Assembly: GCA_021777685.1 (NCBI GenBank)
Contig: JAJYDH010000419.1
Coordinates: forward strand, 1 to 5,687
Direction: 5' to 3'
DNA length: 5,687 nt
Origin: Planctomycetota bacterium
GTDB lineage: Bacteria; Planctomycetota; Planctomycetia; Isosphaerales; Isosphaeraceae
Shown here in pieces: positions 1 to 5,454 of this stretch; the stretch's first letter is position 1, and each line of letters begins with the position of its first letter. A program made the position numbers and the translations under genes. Below the pieces are notes generated by a model. That model did not search any database. It worked only from the letters and a program-made list of their open reading frames with translations, and was not told where the DNA came from.

Positions 1-151
1 GTCCATAGACGGCCAGCATCAGGCAGCCGGCCAGGACCGAAGGCCACCCCCGGCCCCGGAGCCCTTCGCGGATGAAGGCGTCGCCGCCGACCTCCAGCAG
101 GGCCGCCACGACGAAGATGATGAGGAGGACGACCGACAATCCGAGCTTCAT
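1..151 (-). CDS. Small integral membrane protein, N-terminal part (cut by window edge)
   Basis: The first 50 codons of a gene that runs out of the window, with no stop in frame. The start ATG (149-151) has GAGG (159-162) 7 bases upstream. The product begins with two charged/polar residues and then a strongly hydrophobic stretch (about residues 5-19) typical of an inner-membrane segment. This is followed by LLEVGGDAFIREGL (about 18-31), a basic loop RGRG, and the start of a second hydrophobic segment from about residue 37. The acidic residue Glu20 at the end of the first membrane segment, followed by a small-residue stretch, recalls the first helix of small four-helix membrane proteins (SMR or YnfA/UPF0060 types). 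That resemblance is by eye only and the rest of the gene is not visible. It is separated from the upstream cluster by 88 bases containing a strong hairpin, so it is probably a separate transcription unit. Function unknown. Confidence 0.72.
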   Translation of the reverse strand, partial: MKLGLSVVLLIIFVVAALLEVGGDAFIREGLRGRGWPSVLAGCLMLAVYG

Positions 152-178
152 CCGGCGGCCTCATGGGGAAATGGCGGC

Positions 179-213
179 GGGGCGACCCTCCGCCGTTGTC
201 GGAGGGCCGCCCC
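179..213 (-). terminator. GC-rich hairpin, probable end-of-operon terminator
   Basis: An inverted repeat lies in the 88-base gap between two genes. The arms are GGGGCG (179-184) plus CCCTCCG (186-192), pairing with CGGAGGG (200-206) plus CGCCCC (208-213). This gives 13 base pairs with one A/C mismatch and a 7-base loop. It starts 27 bases after the stop of the 160-residue gene. On the minus strand it is followed by GCCGCCATTTCC, so there is no proper U-tract. It may be a weak or Rho-assisted terminator, a 3'-end-stabilising structure, or a pause site. Confidence 0.55.
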
Positions 214-239
214 GTCGAAAAATTGCCGAAATCCGGGCC

Positions 240-722
240 TCAGTCGAGGCTGGCGACGAGGTCGTCGGCCAGGCGTTCGAGGACCTCGATGGTCATCCGG
301 CAGGGGACGGCCTGGCGACGGCGGGCGGCCTCGTCGAAGGCGATCCGTTGCAGGTGGAGGCTCCCCTCGCGGCGGAGCCGGACCTCGTAGAACGACCGGA
401 GGTCGCCCCGGGGGGTCGGGGCCTGGCTCCTCAGCGCGGCCTCGCCGGCCAGGGCGTCGACCTCCAGGACGACCAGGGGCTCCATCAGGTACGTCAGCCG
501 GGCGGCCAGCCGGTCGCCCCACTTCCGGAGTTCGTCGGCGGACAGGTCGCGTCGGCCGGCGGCGGCGTAGTCGAGGCCGTCGAAGGCGATCCCGACGGGG
601 CCCTGGGCGGTCAGGTGGACGCTCAGCCGTGCCCCGGCCGCTTCGGCCTCGACGGGGCACGGCAGCGGGCCGCCGGGGGGCAGCGTCTCAACCGCGTCGG
701 CGATCTTTCGGCTCAGGTTCAT
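240..722 (-). CDS. Conserved-looking hypothetical protein overlapping the end of spoVR
   Basis: A 160-residue protein that I do not recognise as a named family. It is soluble, with no signal peptide or membrane segment. An N-terminal helix (about 1-14) is followed by a Pro/Gly break, then a beta-rich part (about 30-52, ARLSVHLTAQGPVGIAFDGL), a helix with Trp (about 59-75), more strands ending in YEVRLRREGSLHLQRIAF (about 112-130), and a C-terminal amphipathic helix with LERLADDLVASL. Acidic and arginine residues are balanced, as expected of a real protein. The ATG (720-722) lies inside the last codons of spoVR, giving a 35-base overlap, and a strong AGGAGG (731-736) sits 8 bases upstream within spoVR codons. 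This placement indicates translational coupling to SpoVR, and the product may work in the same stress pathway, but no activity can be inferred. A hairpin follows the stop, so it is likely the last gene of the operon. Confidence 0.82.
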   Translation of the reverse strand: MNLSRKIADAVETLPPGGPLPCPVEAEAAGARLSVHLTAQGPVGIAFDGLDYAAAGRRDLSADELRKWGDRLAARLTYLMEPLVVLEVDALAGEAALRSQAPTPRGDLRSFYEVRLRREGSLHLQRIAFDEAARRRQAVPCRMTIEVLERLADDLVASLD

Positions 723-2238
723 GGGACGATCCTCCTAAGGGCCGGATCGTGTGATCCGTCCCGTCGAATGACAAGAGGGTAGGCCGCCCATCGACGTTGG
801 TCTCGATGTGGACCGGGCGCGTCCAGAGGCGGTGGAGGTGACGCAACGTATCCTGCGCGTGGTCGAGCTTCAGGTCGATCCCGAAGTGCTCGTGCTGGAG
901 GTACAGCTCCCCCCGGTTCCGGTGGTTGCCGTCCTTCACCCGGATGATCGGCTGGCCGAAGTTGGTCAGGCCGAAGAGTAGACGTTCCTTGATCTTCTTG
1001 AACTCGCGGCTCTCGATCTCGTAGGTCTCGTGCTGGTCGTTGTGCTTGAAGCTGAACATGTTGTGGCGGCGGCAGAACTCGGGCGTCAGGAACGTATCGA
1101 CGAAGGTGACGTCGTTGTGGATCTTGCGGACCTCGAAGATCTTCGCCCGGCCGAGGCCGAGGCCCTTGTCCCACCGCCGCTTCTCCTCGTGATCGTCGCA
1201 ATTGTCGTATTCGGGGCCGAACTGCCCTTTATTCCAGCGTTCTTCGATGTCACGGAACAGCTCGATGCCGAGCTTGTAGGGGTTGAGCCGCCCGGGCTGG
1301 GTGGCCATCGTCCCGGAGTGGTGGTCGGCGTAGTCGACCAACTCGGAGGGGTCGAGCGTCCGGGTGGTCATGATCGTGGAGTGCCAGTAGGAGGCCCACC
1401 CCTCGTTCATGATCTTGGTCTGCCCCTGGGGGGTGAAGTAGTACGCCTCCTGCCGGACGATGTCAAGGACGTCGCGCTGCCAGGCGTTGAGCGGGGCGTG
1501 CTCCAGGATGAACAACAAGATGTCCCGCTCGGGGGTCTCGGGGAACTGCTTCGACTTCGCCTTCTCGGCCTCCTTGGCCCTGGCCTGCTCCTTGAGGAAT
1601 TCGGGCGGATTGACGTAGGAGTCCATGTACTCCTTGCTCTGGAACCGGACCGGCCCCTGCCCCTCGTCCCCTTCGGGGCGGAAGTCGTAGCGGCTGACGT
1701 CGTCGCGCCGCTTGATGAATGGGGAGTGCATGTCGATCAGGTTTTCGAGCGACAGGCAACTGTCGATGAAGTCCTCGACGGCCTCCTCGCCGACGCGCTC
1801 CATGTAGGCGCGGATGCGGCTGCCGTGGTTGGCCGTCTCGTCCATCATCTTGCGGTTGGTCTGGCTGAACCAGATGTTGTTCTTGAAGAAGTCATTGTGG
1901 CCGTAGACGTGGGCCATGACGAGCTTCTGGTCGACCTTCATGTTGCAGCGGAGCAGGTAGGCATAGCAGGGGTCGTTGTTGATGACCATCTCGTAGATCT
2001 TCTGGAGCCCGTAGCGATAGCCCTTGGAGAGCTGCTCGTACTCCATGCCGAACCGCCAGTGCGGGTAGCGGGTGGGGAACCCGCCGAGGGCGGCGATCTC
2101 CGAGAGTTCGTCGTAGTCGAGGACCTCGAAGACGGTGTCGTAGAAGTCCAGGCCGTAGGCGGCGGCGTGGGCCTCGATCTCGACCTGCAGGTCGCGGAGG
2201 TCGGCCGGCAGGTTGTGTTCGGTGCTCATCGTGCTCAT
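688..2238 (-). CDS. spoVR: SpoVR/YcgB family protein
   Basis: A full-length 516-residue SpoVR family protein, near the length of E. coli YcgB. The family is named for the Bacillus stage V sporulation protein R, involved in spore cortex formation. It also occurs in non-sporulating bacteria as a starvation/stationary-phase protein, usually beside prkA and a DUF444 gene; its biochemical activity is not established. Family hallmarks visible are FPTRYPHWRFGMEYE (about 54-68), KMVMAH-like text followed by HVYGHNDFFKNN (110-121), a charged Lys/Glu helix (about 215-231), PERDILLFILEHAPL (about 236-250), WQRDVLDIVRQEAYYF (about 253-268) and MNEGWASYWH (277-286). The conserved His and Glu residues could be metal or catalytic sites, but this is inference. 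The C-terminal half (about 370-500) is the beta-rich SpoVR C-terminal region. No signal peptide or membrane segment is seen. The start at 2238 has GAGG 8 bases upstream (2247-2250); a second in-frame ATG at 2229 is less well placed. It starts 15 bases after the small 90-residue gene and overlaps the next gene by 35 bases. Confidence 0.97.
   Translation of the reverse strand: MSTMSTEHNLPADLRDLQVEIEAHAAAYGLDFYDTVFEVLDYDELSEIAALGGFPTRYPHWRFGMEYEQLSKGYRYGLQKIYEMVINNDPCYAYLLRCNMKVDQKLVMAHVYGHNDFFKNNIWFSQTNRKMMDETANHGSRIRAYMERVGEEAVEDFIDSCLSLENLIDMHSPFIKRRDDVSRYDFRPEGDEGQGPVRFQSKEYMDSYVNPPEFLKEQARAKEAEKAKSKQFPETPERDILLFILEHAPLNAWQRDVLDIVRQEAYYFTPQGQTKIMNEGWASYWHSTIMTTRTLDPSELVDYADHHSGTMATQPGRLNPYKLGIELFRDIEERWNKGQFGPEYDNCDDHEEKRRWDKGLGLGRAKIFEVRKIHNDVTFVDTFLTPEFCRRHNMFSFKHNDQHETYEIESREFKKIKERLLFGLTNFGQPIIRVKDGNHRNRGELYLQHEHFGIDLKLDHAQDTLRHLHRLWTRPVHIETNVDGRPTLLSFDGTDHTIRPLGGSSHEPEPKDRRRG
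731..736 (-). promoter_or_regulatory. Strong Shine-Dalgarno inside spoVR for the 160-residue gene
   Basis: AGGAGG on the minus strand, 8 bases before the ATG at 720-722. It is also read as the Leu-Gly-Gly-Ser codons near the SpoVR C-terminus. It is a closer match to the anti-Shine-Dalgarno than the GAGG sites of the neighbouring genes, so re-initiation or independent high translation of the downstream gene is likely. Confidence 0.8.
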
Positions 2239-2253
2239 GGTCGTCGCCTCGTC

Positions 2254-2526
2254 TCAGACCTGGGCCAGGAACTTGCGGACCTCGTGCTCGAACATGGAGA
2301 CCGGGACGAGCCAGGGCTTGTGCGTCAGCTCGATCTCCAGGACGGCCGAACCCGCCGGGCTCCGGTAATGCCCGGCGAACCGGCCGATCGGGGTCGTCCC
2401 CCGGAACGACCCGCCGTCGGGCGTCCCCTCATATTCGCCGTGCCGCTCCAGGACGGCCGCGGCCCGGCCGAACAACGCCCGGCGCTCCTCGGGATCTCCG
2501 GGATAGGGGACTCGGATCGTCGCCAT
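2254..2526 (-). CDS. Small 90-residue protein, possibly related to the PHA_gran_rgn (PF09650) family
   Basis: A 90-residue protein beginning MATIRVPYPG. An upstream ATG at 2622 would add 32 residues that look like untranslated sequence and would overlap the previous gene. The ATG at 2526 is preferred because GAGG (2535-2538) lies 8 bases upstream. The visible layout is a short first strand, a helix (about 12-29, EERRALFGRAAAVLERHG), strands around SFRGTTPIGRFAGHYRS (about 40-56) and AVLEIELTHKPW (about 61-72), then a C-terminal helix (about 77-90). Size, order of elements and the ending of LxLxxKPxLxPxSxxExxVRxFL type resemble by eye the small polyhydroxyalkanoic acid system proteins, but the resemblance is weak and not proven. 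It has no membrane segment or signal peptide. It sits 58 bases after Uma2-2 and 15 bases before spoVR, so it is very likely co-transcribed with spoVR. Confidence 0.82.
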   Translation of the reverse strand: MATIRVPYPGDPEERRALFGRAAAVLERHGEYEGTPDGGSFRGTTPIGRFAGHYRSPAGSAVLEIELTHKPWLVPVSMFEHEVRKFLAQV

Positions 2527-2584
2527 GCGGTTCGCCTCGCTTCCTCCGGCCTTGCGATACGGCTGGTTCCCGGACGGCCGCCCG

Positions 2585-3295
2585 TCAGACGCCTTGTCCT
2601 CGCACACGCGGGACCAGGACATCCCGGACCCATCCGCGGAGTTCCTTGACCCATTGCGTCGAGGAGGCCATATCGGGTCGCTCGACCCATTCTAAGACCT
2701 CGGCCACCGACAGGAACGGGAAGCTGAGGCTCCGCTCGGCCTCGGCATAATGCCCGTCTTCCCCGAGGACGAGGAAGCGTAGGCCATTCCGCTTGCAGAC
2801 CCACACTTCCGGCACGCCGAGCCTCCGGAGGATCTCGACGGCGTGCTTGGCCGGGTTGGCGTATTCGATCTCGAGCGCCAGGTCAGGGGGCGGGTCGACG
2901 TCCATGTCAATTTTCTCCTTGCCGAACTTGGCCGCGATCGACCGGTAGTTGGCCAGGTAGAAACTATCGTCCGGCTCAACGCCGGCGTCTTGATCCTGGC
3001 GCTTGAAGTTCGTCTCCCGGGTTGCCACGCAAGGGATGTCGAGCTCCTCGACGACCACGCGGACGAACGTGCTCAGTCGGTCGACGATGAACTCGTGAAT
3101 GTTTGAGGTGGTCACGAGGTGGGCATCCCCGTCGAGATAGACGATCCGGGGCCGCCGCTTCTCGCCCCGGACCTCCAGGAGGCCGAGGTAGCGTTCCCAT
3201 CCGAGGCCGACCCATCGGAGAGACTGATGCGACGAGCCCGATTCGATCGGGGCCGGATCAGGTTCCGCGACGAGCGTTGGAAAAGCCGTGGCCAT
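2585..3295 (-). CDS. Uma2 family (DUF820) PD-(D/E)XK-like protein, copy 2
   Basis: A 236-residue protein of the Uma2 family, whose fold is that of PD-(D/E)XK nucleases; cellular roles are mostly unknown. Family features visible are LDGDAHLVTTSNIHEFIVDRL (about 54-74), the EPDDSFYLANY motif (107-117), PPPDLALEIEYANP (about 135-148) and LGVPEVWVCKRNGLRFLVLGEDGHY (about 159-183). The acidic catalytic candidates are Asp109 and Glu142. The basic residue normally found about eight positions before the Gly of GVPE appears to be Ala152 here; Lys150 is nearby but shifted, so activity is uncertain. The N-terminal part (residues 1-50) is longer than in copy 1, and the C-terminus has an extra basic helix (about 212-236). 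The start ATG (3293-3295) has GAGGG (3304-3308) 8 bases upstream and lies 27 bases after the DUF444 stop, so it shares the operon. It is clearly divergent from copy 1 and not a recent tandem duplicate. Confidence 0.93.
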   Translation of the reverse strand: MATAFPTLVAEPDPAPIESGSSHQSLRWVGLGWERYLGLLEVRGEKRRPRIVYLDGDAHLVTTSNIHEFIVDRLSTFVRVVVEELDIPCVATRETNFKRQDQDAGVEPDDSFYLANYRSIAAKFGKEKIDMDVDPPPDLALEIEYANPAKHAVEILRRLGVPEVWVCKRNGLRFLVLGEDGHYAEAERSLSFPFLSVAEVLEWVERPDMASSTQWVKELRGWVRDVLVPRVRGQGV

Positions 3296-3322
3296 CGTCT
3301 CGACCCTCGAAGAAACCTGAAA

Positions 3323-4426
3323 TCACCGCCCCCGGCCGAGGAATTCCTTGATCGACTCGTAGATCCCATCCTTATTACGGATCTCGGACAGGGCCAGGTT
3401 CGGGACGTGCTCGAAGGCCTCTTCCAGCTCCCGGTAGAACTCGCCGGAGCCGTAGGGGGACTCGACCTGGCCGTAGCCGAACAGGTTGCACTTGGGCAGG
3501 AGCTGGTCGCGGAGCATGGCCACGCACTGGCGGTTGTCCTCGCCCCAGTTGTCGCCGTCGGAGAAGTGGAGGACGTAGATGTTCCAGTCGGCGACCGGGT
3601 GGTCGGCCTCGATGATCTTGTTGGCCAGGTTGTAGGCCGAGCTGATCCGCGTGCCGCCGCTCTCGCGGGTGTGGTAGAAGGTGTGCTGGTCGACCTCGCG
3701 GGCGACGGCGTCGTGGATGATGTAGCGGGTGGTCACGCCGTCGTACTGGCTCTTGAGCCAGGTGTCGATCCAGAACGCCTCGATCCGGACGATCTCCTTC
3801 TGGTCGTCGGTCATGCTGCCCGAGACGTCCATGAGGTAGAGCACCACGGCGTTGGAATGCGGCAGGAAGACCGGGTTCCACGACCGGTAGAGCTTGTCCT
3901 CGCGGACCGGGATGACCATCGGGTCGGCCGGGTTGTAGGTGTTCGAGGCGATCTGCCGCTTGAGGGCCTTCTTGTAGGTCCGCTTGAAGTGGCGGAGGCT
4001 CTCCGGGCCGGCCTGGCGGATGCCGGTGTACTTGTCCTTCTCCTCGATGATGTTGGCCCGGCCCTTGGGCTCGATCCGGGGCAGTTCCAGCCCCTCGCCG
4101 AGGATCTCGGCCAGCTCGTCGAGGGTCAGCTCGACCTCCAGGATGTGCTGTCCCGGCGAGTCCCCGGCCGAGCCCGGCGAGTCGCCCTCGCCGGCCCGGC
4201 CGATCGGCGTGCCGACGTCGCCGGGCCCCTGCCCGACCCCGCCGCTGTTCTTCGAACCGTAGCGGAACTCGGGGATCTGGATCTGCGGCAGGGGGATCGA
4301 CACCAGCTCTCCGCCGGTCTTGCCGATCATCTCGCCGTGCGTGATGTATTTGCGCAGGTCGCCCTTGATCTTCCCTCGGACGATCTGCTTGAACCGGTTC
4401 TGATCCCGCTCGATTTTCCGTACCAC
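3323..4426 (-). CDS. DUF444 family protein (YeaH/YhbH type) with VWA-like MIDAS
   Basis: A 367-residue member of the DUF444 family (E. coli YeaH, Bacillus YhbH), the standard partner of PrkA in stress, starvation and sporulation contexts. An N-terminal basic region VRKIERDQNRFKQIVRGKI (about 2-20) is followed by THGEMIGK and VSIPLPQIQIPEFRYG (about 42-57), typical of the family. A Gly/Pro/Ser-rich linker follows (about 57-93), then LELPRI (about 113-118). The C-terminal von Willebrand A-like domain carries the metal-ion-dependent adhesion motif DVSGSM (200-205), ESGGTRISSA (255-264, MIDAS Thr) and FSDGDNW (288-294). All metal-site residues look intact. I place the start at GTG 4424-4426 (giving VVRKIERDQNRF), with GAGGG (4437-4441) 10 bases upstream. 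A longer frame from a GTG at 4540 adds 38 Arg/Pro-rich residues unlike the family and lacks a good Shine-Dalgarno. It follows a 322-base gap containing a promoter and is followed 27 bases later by Uma2-2. Confidence 0.94.
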   Translation of the reverse strand: MVRKIERDQNRFKQIVRGKIKGDLRKYITHGEMIGKTGGELVSIPLPQIQIPEFRYGSKNSGGVGQGPGDVGTPIGRAGEGDSPGSAGDSPGQHILEVELTLDELAEILGEGLELPRIEPKGRANIIEEKDKYTGIRQAGPESLRHFKRTYKKALKRQIASNTYNPADPMVIPVREDKLYRSWNPVFLPHSNAVVLYLMDVSGSMTDDQKEIVRIEAFWIDTWLKSQYDGVTTRYIIHDAVAREVDQHTFYHTRESGGTRISSAYNLANKIIEADHPVADWNIYVLHFSDGDNWGEDNRQCVAMLRDQLLPKCNLFGYGQVESPYGSGEFYRELEEAFEHVPNLALSEIRNKDGIYESIKEFLGRGR

Positions 4427-4485
4427 GGCCGTTGGGCCCTCGACGTTGGATCGACAGATCCGGATCGGCCGACGTCCCGGGCACT

Positions 4486-4502
4486 GGCCCCTCCGAGGGG
4501 CC
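4486..4502 (-). other. Tight 7-bp hairpin in the DUF444 leader
   Basis: GGCCCCT (4486-4492) and AGGGGCC (4496-4502) form a perfect 7-bp stem with a 3-base loop. It lies 60 bases upstream of the DUF444 start codon. No U-tract follows, so it is more likely a structural element of the leader than a terminator. Confidence 0.5.
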
Positions 4503-4691
4503 CTCCCGCGAGCCTGTCCCCGAGCCGCGCGGCGCAGCACGCCTTGCCCGCGACACAGGCGGTCGACCGTGGACCGGATGGCAAAGATCGGTGTGGAACT
4601 GGGCGAAACCGAGGGGCGGGCGTGGGCTCAGCGGTCGTCGATCGAGGCCGGATCTGCCCCGATTCAGGACGACCCACCGACCCTAACGCAA

Positions 4692-4720
4692 ATCATATAC
4701 CGGAGGCGACCGCCCCTCAA
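4692..4720 (-). promoter_or_regulatory. Predicted sigma70-type promoter for the DUF444-spoVR operon
   Basis: On the minus strand, TTGAGG (4715-4720) as -35 and TATGAT (4692-4697) as -10 are separated by exactly 17 bases. The -10 matches consensus at five of six positions and the -35 at four. The AT-rich -10 stands out in an otherwise very GC-rich window. Transcription would start near 4684. The position, just after Uma2-1 and before DUF444, suits a promoter that lets the DUF444-to-160-residue-protein genes be expressed independently of prkA. Confidence 0.6.
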
Positions 4721-4733
4721 GCTCGACCGCCCC
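4707..4733. repeat. 10-bp direct repeat around the -35 element
   Basis: CGACCGCCCC occurs at 4707-4716 and again at 4724-4733 (plus-strand reading), exact over 10 bases and 17 bases start to start. One copy lies upstream of the predicted -35 and the other overlaps its edge and the spacer. This arrangement could be a tandem operator for a regulator, but GC-rich repeats of this length can occur by chance. Confidence 0.4.
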
Positions 4734-4748
4734 GGCGCGATACGTCCG

Positions 4749-5396
4749 CTAGCGTCCGTCGTCGCCGGCGGGGAGAATCTCGCTCACGGCGACGCGGCCG
4801 ACCTCGATCCCGTCGAGCACAACAGGAATCTCGTCGCCCGGGCCATACTCACGGACGGCCCGATACCCGGGGATTTCAGCGGGTCCGCTCGGATCGGAAT
4901 GGACGATGATTCTCCGGTTCGGGAGATTCGCGACCCAGTAGATCGGGACCCGATCGGCCGCATACGCCCGCAACTTGGTCACCGAATCTTGCGTGACGCT
5001 CGCGTCGGCAATCTCGACGACGAAACCCACATCGCCGGAGGTCCGCGCCCGGCCCAGAAAATCCCGGAGCTGACCGCGGACGACCATGAGATCCGGCTCC
5101 GGCATGCACACGAGGCCGATCTTCAGCGGGATCTCGTGGGCCACATGCCAGTGGGCCGGGATCATTCTGATCAGGAGATACAGGAGCGACAGGGAGGCGA
5201 ACGAATGGAGGTCGCCCTTGGGCATCTTCTCGACGAGCCTCCCATCCCACAAGAAGACCGGGTCTCGGGGGCCATACACGCCCGCCTCGACCATTTTCTC
5301 ATAACGATCGACGGTCATCAGGTGCGGCGGGAACTCGGGCTCGATTTCCATCTCGGGCTCGGCTACAGCCCGCGTTTCCGTCATGGTCGTGGCCAT
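4749..5396 (-). CDS. Uma2 family (DUF820) PD-(D/E)XK-like protein, copy 1
   Basis: A 215-residue Uma2 family protein in its canonical form. An acidic N-terminal tail (about 1-21) is followed by MTVDRYEKMVEAGVY (27-41), FLWDGRLVEKMPKGDLHSFA (about 48-67), MPEPDLMVVRG (98-108), VGFVVEIADASVTQDSVTKL (about 123-142) and YAADRVPIYWVANLPNRRIIVH (about 145-166). The nuclease-like acidic and basic set appears complete: Asp102, Glu128 and Lys141. The family has the PD-(D/E)XK nuclease fold; its role in cells is unclear and it is very abundant in planctomycetes. No signal peptide or membrane segment is seen. The start ATG (5394-5396) has GGGAGG (5404-5409) 7 bases upstream; the TAG stop is at 4749-4751. 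It sits between prkA and DUF444, genes that are usually adjacent, 58 bases after the prkA stop with a strong hairpin in the gap. Confidence 0.94.
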   Translation of the reverse strand: MATTMTETRAVAEPEMEIEPEFPPHLMTVDRYEKMVEAGVYGPRDPVFLWDGRLVEKMPKGDLHSFASLSLLYLLIRMIPAHWHVAHEIPLKIGLVCMPEPDLMVVRGQLRDFLGRARTSGDVGFVVEIADASVTQDSVTKLRAYAADRVPIYWVANLPNRRIIVHSDPSGPAEIPGYRAVREYGPGDEIPVVLDGIEVGRVAVSEILPAGDDGR

Positions 5397-5417
5397 GAGT
5401 CGTCCTCCCTCGATTGT

Positions 5418-5447
5418 CGCCGGCCGGGATGTTAGCCCCGGCCGGCG
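5418..5447 (-). terminator. Perfect 11-bp hairpin between prkA and Uma2-1
   Basis: CGCCGGCCGGG (5418-5428) and CCCGGCCGGCG (5437-5447) form a perfect 11-bp GC-rich stem with an 8-base loop, 7 bases after the prkA stop. On the minus strand it is followed by ACAATCGAGGGAGG rather than a U-tract, and the Uma2-1 Shine-Dalgarno comes right after. It could be a partial terminator, an RNA-stabilising or processing structure that sets prkA expression apart from the genes below, or a Rho-related pause. Confidence 0.6.
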
Positions 5448-5454
5448 TCGCCGA

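Larger units (their letters stand above)
4427..4748. other. 322-base non-coding gap: promoter plus long DUF444 leader
   Basis: No credible gene is present here; frames crossing it are Arg/Pro-rich and lack family features. On the minus strand it holds a predicted promoter (4692-4720) about 30 bases after the Uma2-1 stop and, from a transcription start near 4684, a leader of about 258 bases before the DUF444 GTG. Within the leader are a tight hairpin (4486-4502), the palindrome GATCCGGATC (4457-4466) and the palindrome CGGTCGACCG (4560-4569). None matches a riboswitch class I know. Confidence 0.7.

Noticed and set aside
72..782. Plus-strand frame of 236 codons opposite the 160-residue gene
   Set aside because: The minus-strand gene has a strong Shine-Dalgarno and operon context; the plus frame is a Gly/Pro/Ala/Arg-rich shadow.
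2527..2622. N-terminal extension of the 90-residue protein from an ATG at 2622
   Set aside because: It would overlap the end of Uma2-2 by 38 bases, and the extra residues are polar and low-complexity. The internal ATG at 2526 has a well-spaced GAGG.
1030..2649. Long plus-strand open frame (539 codons) opposite spoVR
   Set aside because: It is the antisense shadow of spoVR, which has clear family motifs. The product is a Val/Leu/Gly/Asp-rich string with no recognisable domain, as expected opposite a high-GC gene.
4327..4677. Minus-strand 116-codon frame in the DUF444 leader
   Set aside because: It is Arg/Pro/Ser-rich, has no family features, and its 3' part overlaps DUF444 in another frame. 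It was considered as a leader peptide but has no supporting signal.
3119..4909. Long plus-strand open frame (596 codons) opposite DUF444
   Set aside because: It spans the antisense of DUF444, the non-coding gap and parts of both Uma2 genes. Its composition is biased and no motifs are visible.
4749..5396. Toxin-antitoxin or restriction system formed by the Uma2 genes
   Set aside because: No antitoxin-like, methylase or specificity gene is adjacent, and the neighbours belong to the PrkA/DUF444/SpoVR system.
4446..5435. Plus-strand open frame (329 codons) opposite Uma2-1
   Set aside because: It is antisense to Uma2-1, which has canonical motifs, and it starts in the non-coding gap.
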